Part shown: positions 46,375 to 56,542 of the stretch, piece by piece
How positions within the stretch are numbered: position 1 is the first letter of the stretch
Layout of the letters: every line of letters starts with the position of its first letter
Source: Aphrophora alni
Lineage: Eukaryota > Arthropoda > Insecta > Hemiptera > Aphrophoridae
Length of the DNA: 64,000 bases
Direction: 5' to 3'
Assembly (NCBI GenBank): GCA_963513935.1
Contig: OY740769.1
Location: 75,800,355-75,864,354 of the forward strand
The notes under the pieces: generated by a model
Told to the model about the DNA's origin: nothing
Databases searched by the model: none
Seen by the model: the letters and a program-made list of their open reading frames with translations, nothing else
Translations under genes and position numbers: made by a program

Positions 46375-48000
46375 TTACCAGGAGCTTTCACTCAAAGATC
46401 CACAGGAAAACACTGTTCAGATCCTACCAAGCAGACACCACTCTGCCCTGGGCAAAACTAAGTCGTTCTCTCATAACGCCTTACTACAAAAAAACACTTA
46501 AAAATTCCGCTACTCGTGGAGCTTTCAACACTACTCACCCACACATAAACTTACACAACAGTTCCCGACACTAACTGCTGCGGACCAAGCTCCAAAACTT
46601 TCCGAGAAACCCGCTTACGCTCTTTGGCTCGTAGCTCACTTCACTTCCCAAGTCACAATGAAAATTCACATCTTTCGTTTATGACCCCCCCCCCCAGGTC
46701 AAAACATTTAATTACGGCAAAATCCCTGCAAAATCAATCTATTTCCAGACACCCTGGAATACGCGTTACAACCAAACACCTATCCCTCTGTCTCAGTTTT
46801 CAGTTGAAAACAAGACTCTACAATTCTCCTCGCCAATAATCCATAAATAAAAAACACTCACAGATATTAAGGCGATTACACGCACAAAGGCCAGAAAAGC
46901 TTCTTGACCAGATAATATTAGAAATACAACGCTTAAAAAAAACATAGGTGGGAATCCTACACACCTATTTGAGTAAAACTTACAGTTTCTTGAATTAGTA
47001 AGGTCTTTAGGAAGAACATGCTTAAACGTATCAATAAACATTAACACAACATTCTGAGGCCGGATCAATTCGGTTTCAGAACCAAACACTCCACCTCACT
47101 TTAACTGATGAGAGTCGTTGAATGCGCTGCCAAGAGTTTCAATGAAAACCGCTCGAACGGGTAAGTCCTCTTAGGCATCGAAAAGATCTTTGATAGGGTA
47201 AGACACAGTTGTCTCATAGATAAACTTAGACAAGACAGACTGACATACCTCATTAAGCCCTTCCTAGCTGACCGCAAGTTCAGGGTTGATGTAAACCAAA
47301 CAACACTACACGAGGAAGCGTTCCTCAAGGTTTGCTTATCGAGCATGTGTTGTTCAATATGTACGTCAACTACATTCCAACTCTTGATAACACCAATATC
47401 GCTATATATGCTGACGACACCGCACAGTCATAAGAACAACGTGCGATCTATTGTAGGTTACAAAATAAACTAAAAAATAAAAAGCCATGACTTAGACCTA
47501 GAGATTAATGGTAAATGTGTCCAAGTGATTGCAGACGCTTTTGATCACTATATGACATACACAATATTAATACGCCCTTGCTCTTAATTAACTAATAAAT
47601 ATTCTGCAAGGGTTGGGTTCAGTACCTCGTGGTCATCCTTGATAGATAACTGACTTGGCCGTTCCACATATCCCACACACGTAAAACAGCAAACATGACA
47701 CTGAGATAACTGTAATCATTGCTCAAGAGAACAAGTTCTCTTGCATTGAGAACTACCACCACACTCTATGTTTCTGTACTTAGAAGCATCATCACCTACA
47801 ACTCGCCCGTATGGGTATATAAATATATGCAGACTACAGATATTCCAAAACAAGGTTTTGATAATAGTCACGAAAGCATCAAGATAAACTAGGGTTAAGA
47901 CTTCACATAAAGACTAATATAATAACACATCGAACTATTAACTGCTAATCTATATTAAGGGCCCACAGAACATATGATAAACAAGGGTGACCGCTGTCCT
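46375..48000 (+). pseudogene. Jockey-type non-LTR retrotransposon, pol remnant
   Basis: In shifting plus frames the region gives the ordered marks of a Jockey-clade LINE polymerase. First comes a linker before the RT (LTAADQAPKLSE near 46575). Next is TRTKARKAS-stop-PDNI near 46880-46910, matching the K-A-x-GPD block. LRPDQFGFRTKHSTSL follows at 47053-47100. LGIEKIFDRVRHSCLIDKL at about 47175-47230 holds the first catalytic aspartate region. FLADRKFRVDVN comes next, then LFNMYVNYIPTLDNTNIAIYADDT with an intact YADDT box at 47407-47421. Downstream are YLVVILDR-stop-LTWPFHI at about 47620-47665, YVSVLRSIITYNSPVW at about 47770, and a Q-N-K-x-L block near 47850. There are many stops and frame changes and no endonuclease domain was read, so it is 5'-truncated and dead. 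Minus frames 46793-47089 and 47101-47346 are shadows. Confidence 0.87.
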
Positions 48001-48269
48001 TAATCACATGACCAACCTTGATATCTCATTTGGGCACATGAAGTCATGTACATAGCGTACAATATTCCCAGTCTGGTCTATTTTATTTTTAGCTCTGTTT
48101 CAAACCAAACGATGCACAGCTAGATAACGTCTGGATCACCCTTTGGTGTGAACCAAGATGTCGCCACCAGGATACAGTTGGATGCAGTGAATTTCAAGTG
48201 GGCAGAAGTAGAGTATGTAACTTGTAGCTCCTCCAATACAAGGTATTTGTAAGGTAAACTACCCATCCT

Positions 48270-48520
48270 TCACCTTGCATTGCACGTCAAAACCACCAAA
48301 CCTGGTATCCTGCATGATTTGTAGCGATGTTTTACCTTACTCTCAGTGAGGTCTTTACCTCGTAATTCTTGCGGATAGTAACGTTTTGCTTTTTTTTCCA
48401 TATTTACAGTCTTGACATATCCATGGAAAGTGGTTCTCCGCTTGGCACAATACATGGGTAAACCTTTCCTGGTGTCTTGTCCTACGCGAGTTTAACAGGA
48501 AGGAAGATGGTTCTTAAAAT
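48270..48520 (-). pseudogene. Possible DDE transposase fragment (piggyBac-like)
   Basis: The minus frame is open for 62 codons (48270-48455) and a little upstream. It reads RRTTFHGYVKTVN, then AKRYYPQELRGKDLTESKV, then IPGLVVLTCNAR. This order loosely resembles the piggyBac segment with CGTVRxNRKxxPxEL followed by KLxxGE and VVLxWxDKR just before the last catalytic aspartate. The Cys-Gly and the final Asp are not present here, so the match is suggestive only. It begins right after the Jockey remnant and lies on the opposite strand. A fragment of another transposon family is the main alternative. Confidence 0.3.
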
Positions 48521-50859
48521 GAGTAAAGATTTTACACTATTGGGAAGTTGGGATGTCTCCTTTTGTATGTTGAAAATTTTTCACTTATCCGACGAAAATT
48601 CTGTTCAGCTGTTATCAATTGTATTATTAGTTATTTTTAGGTTATATTGCTCAACTGAACATCTATGAAATATGTTATTTTTATCTGATCAATATATGAT
48701 TCTAATAACAAAATTCTGTAAACTCACTACATTTTTTATTTATTTAAATATTTAAAATTTACTCCATGTCAATTTGGAGCAATTTAGTTTTGAAAACCCT
48801 GTTTAATAAAAGTATTCTCATATGACTACAAAATACTTAGTTTGCAATGTATGAGAATAAAAGTCTCCTTTAATAAATTGTGACCGTGAGACAAATGCCA
48901 AAAGCATTAGAAAGTGTGTTATTGAATGGCAATAAATTAAGTTAATGAAGGGAGTGCAGATGCAATAAAATAACGTAAAGAGGTTATGTAAGTGGCCCCA
49001 GCACTGTTGCCAAGTTGTGCAGAATATACTTTTCTTTAGACTGTTATAAATTATATCTTGGCAAAAGTTCATATTACGTTAGAAACTTTAAAAAAACATC
49101 AGGCATAAAGTACATTTTCTTTTACGTTTATACGCACACAGCAACATATATATGTAATAAAGTGCAGGATATTGGATTTGTAATTATATTATGAAGTAGA
49201 TAGGGGTACACCTTTGATTAGAACATCTGTACATGAACACAAAGCAATGCTCGTGCTTATAAATGCAACCATTTATTCAGTAAGTATACTTTCTTACATT
49301 TAGTTTTTAACAAAAACTCTCAAAATCATATGGTATTTTGTATAAATAACCTATGAATATGCTTTATTTCTTATTTTTCAATTTGCCACATTCCTACTTT
49401 AATTTGTTACTAAAACGTGATGTTTAATTGATAAAGTTATTTTGAGTATTTCCACGGTTTTATTGTTTTCTAAATTTTTCGCCATCAGTAATTTGTAACT
49501 TTTTCCGTTGATAAAAATCGTAAATAGACCTTTTCAGTTTTTGTCTGATACTATTGAAGATATTAAAATTCACCCGTTCATTTGAACATTTTGATAGATT
49601 AATCCTGACATTAAATTTTTACGGAATCTTTTATCTATTTACAAAATAACGTTGTACATGGTTGTATGCGTCGAATGAGTGGTGTAATTAATATGATACC
49701 GTAATTCATGGTTTTCAATATCATTTTTAATTTCAATGTACGTACAATATTTTCGTTGTGTTAAGTTTATATATCACATTTCGTTTTGGTTGTATACGTT
49801 TTGTATCACCTAGGAACACATTTAGACAGTTTTCAGATCGATTCGGTTCTCATTACCTATTTGTTTATCCATGGGTGACATTTGTGTTGCTCTATCCCAC
49901 AGACTGGAATAAATATTTTTAGGTATTTAATGAAAAGCATATACAATATTATAAAAAATATAATACATTTTCGTATAAATAAGTATCATATAGATATGTA
50001 TATTGGATCTTACATTGTAAATTTCTTTCACATTAGTTTGAGACATAAAACCTAACAAAAATTACGTGATCGAAATCGATGGGAGTGATTATGAGATATT
50101 CTACGACGGAATCTGTGGACAACTACTGTTATATGTGACTCCAGAACTGTTTTTTTCGGGAGATGGTGACCAATAGTCTATTGTCACTTATCATTTGGTT
50201 TTATAACACGGCCATGTCAGTAGGTTTATACATTTTTTTTTTTTTTTTATTTTATTTATTTATTTTTTTTTTTTGATACCGATTTTTGATAAAGCTCAAT
50301 AATAATAATTTAATTATTGTAAATAGCAATACTTAATGTTATTTTTTACATTTAAAAATTGCACGTTCTCCATGAATACATCTTAACATAATTAACTGTG
50401 TCTTTAATTAATTGTAACTACACTATAATGTAATAAAATATTTGAATTTGTCATATTTATTTTAAAGTATGATTTAATATATTTTATGTCTATATACCAC
50501 AGTAAAAATATACGGATTGAAGTGTTTGGTAGTTATTACATATTCGATTTAGTGGATATAGAAAGAAGTGAAAGGCACTATACGAGTCGATATTATGTCT
50601 TAGAATGAAGTATAAGTTTAGAACTAGATCATAGACTCCGACCGAGTTAAACTATTAACACCATTTAAATATTTAAAATACGAAACTTGTTGAACCCGAG
50701 TCTCTGAGACGAGTGAAATGAATAAAGTTATAGAAGGTGAATCAGACCACCAGTGCCTAATGTATACAGTACGGAACCAAATGAGCTACAGACTTCGTCT
50801 TAACTTAAACCCTCCTATTTCGACCCTAGAGAATTAAGTATAAAGTTTTCAAATGTCAA
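48521..50859. other. AT-rich non-coding stretch
   Basis: No gene supported. A T-dominated stretch with a few A lies at 50232-50274. Confidence 0.55.
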
Positions 50860-51040
50860 AAATGCCCTAAATGTGTGTGTGGGGGGGGGGTCGTTTTTGC
50901 AAAATTTTCAAATGTAGGTCGAATGATACCTCATTTTAAAGGTCTCTCTTCACTGATCATTTTGGAAATATAGTTTTAAATAATCTTAAATCCTATGTAC
51001 AGGGTGTTCCAAAACGTCAAAAAGTAGTGATTTACAGTTA
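50860..51040. repeat. Insect-type repeat fragment ending 'acagggtgttcc'
   Basis: After a (GT)n plus G10 run (50868-50890) the text passes through 'aggtcgaatgatacctcatt' and 'tttggaaatatag' to 'tgtacagggtgttccaaaacg' at about 50997-51017. The GGGTGTTCC type of terminus is a familiar edge of short interspersed repeats in insects. A similar edge in the other orientation (ccaccctg) occurs at 56497. Class unknown. Confidence 0.3.
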
Positions 51041-53299
51041 GTATTATTGTTACCACATAACATAGCCTACATAAACCGAATTTTTATCATAGAATCACGA
51101 GAAGATACTCTTTCCAAAAATGTGTTTAAGTTGCCTCTTACTCCAATCTTTTCAAATTTTAAAAATACATACAATTTTGGAAAAATAAACAGATTAAAAC
51201 TCGTAAACTCCAAATAGTAATGATAGTCATGAAGCACATCATTGAAAAGGTCTTTCAAAAACAAAAATGTTTTGTATTTAAAATATGACTTCATCTCTAA
51301 CAGTTTCACAATGAGGCGTGAAAGACGGTTGTTTAGACTGACGTCTCTTATTGGCCTTACTACTACTCAATCCATCGAAAAACTAGTCGAATAAGATACG
51401 TTGGTCACCTTAGAAACAGCAACGATTGAGTTATGTGTGTACAACTTTGTGCTATGATGGCGTAGTTAGTATGATAATAAACTTACTGTGGTGTACATTT
51501 CAAAATACAAGTAAATTATTAATATGGTTTAATTGTACATTTGCCAATTTAGTATGCACTATGGCGTCACTTCTCCCTGTCGACTCCTTTTGGCGTCCTT
51601 TTGGGCTTCCCCGCTTTTTATATTTCGTACAAATTTTACTTTAAATGGTTGTCGTCTTGTGATTGCTTGAGTTATTGATTTATTCAAACTTCCGCCAAAG
51701 AAAAGTAACGTCTTCTAGTCGCGTTATAATCTCGGATCCTCCTTGTCTTGAAATGTAACTTGCACAATTTATTAACATTATGTCCTACATTCTTATGTAA
51801 CTGTTCAGTTATAATTTTTAGTATTTTAATGATGATTCTATGTTTAAATTTTGAAATTTAATCTGTATTATTTATATTTGTGAAATTTTAAATATCATCT
51901 TTCTATATTACTACCCATGACCCGCCCACTGTACTTTTACAAATTCTAACCCCAACTGCTGTTTAATTCAATGTCTATTTACAATATTGATTTTTGATTT
52001 TCGAATTTACATGGCTACAAAATATATCTAGTTTTCTATCTAACAGTTTTTACTGTTTCAGTTTAATTAATATTTATTATCTATCGTGTTATAAATTTAG
52101 TACAAGATTTCCATTTCTATTAATTTAAGTGACGGTGTGTTTGGATTTCGTCCTGCTGCCTTTGACTTACCTAGGTTTTTAGAGGTCATTGATATTTCAT
52201 AGTTTAACTCATTTAATTTGAATTTACTAAATTTACCTTAGAACTTTTATTCTGAAGTTAATTCTAATAATATCGTATCGTACTTATCTAAATTTCTATT
52301 AAATCTATATTGGTTAATAATACCTTTCAAGTAAAATGTGAATCTAGGTTAGGCTTAGTTTTCTATTATCTACAATTGTGTTAGGAGTATTATTCTACGA
52401 TAGTATCTGAGATTCGAATAAACTATTCATTAAATTGTACTGTATATTGCACTGTTGGTGCTCAACAGGGGAACAAAGCTTATTTGTAGGCAAAAGTTAA
52501 ATCTTTCTGCTGACAATAATTATATCAAATTGACATAGCTTTCAGACAGCAGGACAGATTTCCATTTATCTTTTCTCCTCTTCTGTATTACATTCATTCT
52601 GTTTTTTTTTTATTTTTTTTTTTAATTTTATTTTATTATTTTTTTTATTTTTTTTTTTTTGGGTGATGCCCTGTCATAAGTCAAATTGTTTTAAACAACA
52701 TTATATTAAAATTATTAATTTATATTTAAGATGTTTCGTTAGCTTTGTTTTATGATTGTAATTATGCCCATGCCTTGTAATGAACTAACTTCCTGAACTA
52801 CAATTTTTAACCTATTTCCCTCTTCTTTCTAATTACATACACTTTACTTATTTTAGTTTACAGTGATCCATTGGCTACAATCTTAATTTATTTTCCTTTT
52901 AAATCTATATTTTGGTCTTACTTTTATACAAAATCTGTTTACGATTTTATACATTTATATCACAATACTGCAACCAGATTTTGATGAAACTTTATTCACT
53001 TTTTTATTATACACACTGTAAGTTGACTTAATATTGTATTTATTATATAGGCTACTCTTTTTGATATTACCAAATATACCACAAATTTGTATTAATTAAT
53101 TCTAAGAAATAAATTGTGCCTATAATTTACGAAGAGAAGTTTTATTAATATCTTATACTGAAAGTAATTTACAACAATTGGCTTTTTTAATGTATCACTT
53201 TTTTATCCTATTTATTTAGCATGCATCATTAACATCTATATTATTCAATAGACTCGTATTCCATTCTAATATAGAACTCTGAAATTCTATGGCACAGAC
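51041..53299. other. Pyrimidine-rich (plus strand) non-coding stretch
   Basis: From about 51320 to 52680 T and C dominate the plus strand, with a T-dominated tract at 52602-52660. No frame with a recognisable domain on either strand; the frames 51067-51309 (minus) and 51426-51644 (plus) are unassigned. Confidence 0.5.
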
Positions 53300-53514
53300 A
53301 CTGTAAAACCGAGTCATGTATAGAGTTATATGTTAAGGGAGTGAAAGAGAGTTGGAAACTGTGATTCTGATGTCTGGAGTTAAGAATGTTTTTGAGATTA
53401 TTGACACTGAGTCTTTCTGTTACCTAATTGTAGCAAGTGTATGTATGGCTACATACATATCGTAGTACTTACAAAGAATACGATAAGCGTGGTTTGATCA
53501 GGAAACAGAACTAT

Positions 53515-53577
53515 TGTATACAGTATAGTAGAGTGTGTGTATACAGTATAGTCGAATGTGTGTATAGAGTATATTAG
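53515..53577 (+). repeat. Tandem 23-bp units, 2.7 copies
   Basis: 'tgtatacagtatagt' plus 'agagtgtg' (53515-53537), then the same with 'cgaatgtg' (53538-53560), then a partial unit 'tgtatagagtatatt' to 53577. Confidence 0.9.
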
Positions 53578-55160
53578 GAGGTTTCGAGACTTTCACTGAA
53601 ATTTGTGAAGCTTTAATAGACTGAGAAGCTAGGTATGTGGCAGTAAGGTTGAAATGTATAATGAAAGTACTAATAGAATGTATCAGTACCACGGATGTTT
53701 CTGGAGTGGATGTCATAAATGTATCAACCTTGATAAGATTAAATGAATCAACAGAAGGAGCATAATTTGTATGACACTAGTAAGGGAACTAAGATTATGA
53801 GAAACCTTGGTTATACTGTCATAAGATGTGGGAGTGTGACTGGTTATCTTGTATACCAGTAAATAAAGTGAAATAGTAGTTATAAAAATTTTGAATATTC
53901 ATGATGGTGCCTTTGATGGTAGGACAAACACCAGTAATTTGAAAGTGTCGGGTAGGAAAGTCAGGTATATTGATGTTGTTTGTATACTACGTTAATATAA
54001 TATGACAACTATCCTGTTAGACATCGGGTTATAATTCATGAAATCAAAGAAGTACAATCTGGAGTGGTTTGAAATTGTACGAGTGTAGTATAGTGTAAAA
54101 TATATCCGTCAAGAGATGTATTTCCTTCGGTGCTACTTGTTAAACATAAGAAGCTGTTACTTCCGTTCGTACCAAATGCATCAAGGAAAAGCCTAAAGTT
54201 TGTAATTATTCAAACGCTCAATGTGTAGTGACAGGAACGTGGACAAACATTGATATAAATAACACAATAGAGAACGGTTACAATAAGTTGAAGTTTAATA
54301 CTTTATAGAGGAAAATAATGGGTTGTTTAAACGTTACATAAATAATTGTTGAAGATCAAATCAGAACCTTCAACGTAACAAAAAGACAATAAATCAGAAG
54401 AATAGTATGCAACAGCAACTAAAACGAGTATTGAAATTAACTTGGAAATAAAGAGGGATAACCGCAGAAAAACGGTTGTGGCTAAGATTTGTTTAAGCAG
54501 TCTATGGAAGAAGTTTGGAGACAGAAAATGAATAAGTATTACACCAAGTGCAGGAAGTAACCGTGTGAGTTCTACTGATTGAGGATACTTTGAACAAAAC
54601 AAATATAGTGTTTATAAACGATAACGTAATGCAGATATCGTACAACTTGAAGGATCACTTTGTAGAGGATCGTCACAGCATTAATGTGTTTGTTGGCGGC
54701 ATTCACAACTGGTAAAGGATCGAGTGAGGTTATATCACATGAGTGTAGCGTATACTAAATTCAACGGTGTATGTCGATAAAGGGAACAACGCTATCGAGA
54801 CAGATTGCGAGATGGGTGGTGTATAGAGTGATGAGCTCAGGAAAGATAAACAGATAAGTGAGAGGATCAGCACAGGTCAAAATTTACGACTATGATACAA
54901 ATAACGGAATAGGTGATTGAAAAACGAAACTGGTTATATTTTCAACTACAAGAACAGCGCAAAAGAGTTAAATATTAAAAAAATGAGAGAAAGCGCAAGG
55001 AGAAATAAAAAATGAGATTTTGACAATAGACAAAACAAAACAAAAATGTTTGGTCAGAAGAAGAAAAAGCAAGAAGGAACCAGAATATGTTCCGTCTGGC
55101 GTAAAAGAGCGAAATGTTGGTTAATTATTGGTCATGTACAGATGAAGAACGAAAGAAGTA

Positions 55161-55188
55161 GTTCCGTCAGGTCTGTGCATGACGGAAC
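55161..55188. other. Perfect 9-bp hairpin, gttccgtca / tgacggaac
   Basis: Stem gttccgtca, 10-nt loop ggtctgtgca, stem tgacggaac. The word 'gttccgtc' also occurs 75 bp upstream (55088). GC-containing stems like this are uncommon in the surrounding A-rich DNA. Confidence 0.7.
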
Positions 55189-55806
55189 AATTTATTTTGT
55201 TTCCAATTTTATTAAAATATAAAACTAAATATTGATACAGTGGAAGCAGACGATTAATAATATCAAAAAAAATGTAATTGAAATTAAAACAAAAAAAAAT
55301 TAAAGAAAGAAGATGGGCTAAAAAACCTAAAATTTGTAAAAAGGGGAAATTTAAAAATCAAAAGCAGTAGAGTCATAAACCGTAGGGGACATAAAAATAA
55401 TCAACAATGAAAATGAAGAAATAATAATAATAATAATAATATGGGGGGAAAGGACTTGAAAAGCCATTCTTGGAGAGTTGTTTTGAGATTTTAAAGGTGA
55501 AAGGGGAATAAACTAAATAATCCTAATAATAGAAAACGAAAAGGCAGTAGTAGGGAAAAAATAATATGTAGTCAGAAAAAGACTTAAAGTTAAAATAGGG
55601 GAGAAATAATAATAACAAAAACTAAAGAGTTAAAGCTCAAAAGCGATTAAATTAAAGATTAAAGGGGATAAAAAAGTAATAGGTAATGTGTAATACATGT
55701 ATATGTAAGTAAAGTAACAGAGCAGAGTTGAACAATAATAATGGGAGGGATTTAAATACGAAAAATACGATGATCAAAAAATTAAGACTTCAAGCATCAA
55801 TAACTC

Positions 55807-56049
55807 ATGAACCAAACAAGCTACGACGAAAAACTAAAACGTTATTTCCATTATAGGACCAGGAGAATAACTTTAGTGCAAAGAATATTTATAAAAGACA
55901 GGAAAAAGTTAGTATGTGAAAAAATGAACAATCGTATAAAGTGCGGTAACTCGAGAAATACGAAATCACACAGGAAACTTACCACAACGTTACACATTAT
56001 AATTTATAAAGTATTCTTCATTTTAATAATGTATTTTAAGTACATTTAG
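55807..56049 (+). CDS. Unassigned basic ORF, 80 aa, C-terminal hydrophobic tail
   Basis: ATG-initiated frame at the right end of the purine-rich stretch. It is rich in Lys and Arg (about residues 9-60) with a hydrophobic end (IIIYKVFFILIMYF). No family recognised. A/G-rich sequence yields Lys and Arg codons anyway, so the charge is not evidence of function. Confidence 0.12.
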   Translation: MNQTSYDEKLKRYFHYRTRRITLVQRIFIKDRKKLVCEKMNNRIKCGNSRNTKSHRKLTTTLHIIIYKVFFILIMYFKYI

Positions 56050-56239
56050 TTGTTGGAAAAATAAGGATTATTGATAATTTCTAGGAGAAAACGGAGTATC
56101 ACATTAATTTTTATCATAAAATGTTGGTTACCCCAACCACCTCTCAAGGGCACAAGGACCCTAATTATAAAACATTTGTGATACAAGAGTATTTAAATAC
56201 TTCACACAATAAAAGGACTTATGCACTATGAATGCACTT

Positions 56240-56500
56240 ATTTATCAGCCATTTTACTTTTTGGGCCGCCATTTTGTTTAGGATATTCGGATTGATATTT
56301 CAATTACAGATTCTTACTCGTCTTTCTATTTGGAATATTTTACATGGTTACACCTCCCCCTTTGGGCCCCGGGACCCAAATTTGAATATTATTTTGTCAT
56401 GAAAAGTGTCCCCTACCTCCATAATAGAATGGCGCAAACCGCTTTCAAATATCTCAAAAAACAAAAACTTTGAGGGGGTGCAGGTTTCTTTTCAGCCACC

Positions 56501-56539
<39 letters not shown>
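56240..56539 (+). repeat. Repeat fragment ending 'ccaccctgtg' plus (TA)n
   Basis: The block has 'gggccgccattttg', 'ctccccctttgggccccgggaccc', 'gaaaagtgtcccctac', 'atggcgcaaaccgctttc' and ends 'ttcagccaccctgtg' directly followed by (TA)n at 56504-56539. CpG- and GGGCCC-rich words are out of keeping with the AT-rich flanks. Such '...CCACCCTGTATATA' edges recur in insect genomes at the 3' ends of non-autonomous elements. I infer a transposon fragment. A partner edge of the opposite sense is at about 51000. Confidence 0.4.

Positions 56540-56542
<3 letters not shown>

Larger units (their letters stand above)
53300..55806. other. Purine-rich (plus strand) stretch, content unknown
   Basis: A and G dominate the plus strand for about 2.5 kb. 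GC content is moderately raised at 53500-54900, and a very A-rich part with GGGG or GGGAA words lies at 55200-55800. Stops close all long frames, and the minus frame 54327-54602 is hydrophobic only because it reads the complement. It may be the purine-biased strand of a decayed retroelement, but no pol motif was found. Confidence 0.4.

Noticed and set aside
46793..47346. Minus-strand frames of 98 and 81 codons
   Set aside because: They are complements of the Jockey-type RT, whose motifs read only on the plus strand.
50232..52660. T-rich tracts at 50.23 and 52.60 kb as tails of one retroposon
   Set aside because: Both are interrupted by A at irregular places and lack a shared upstream element or target duplication.
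54327..54602. 91-codon hydrophobic minus-strand frame
   Set aside because: Same effect in the purine-rich region; no known membrane-protein motif and no conserved start context.
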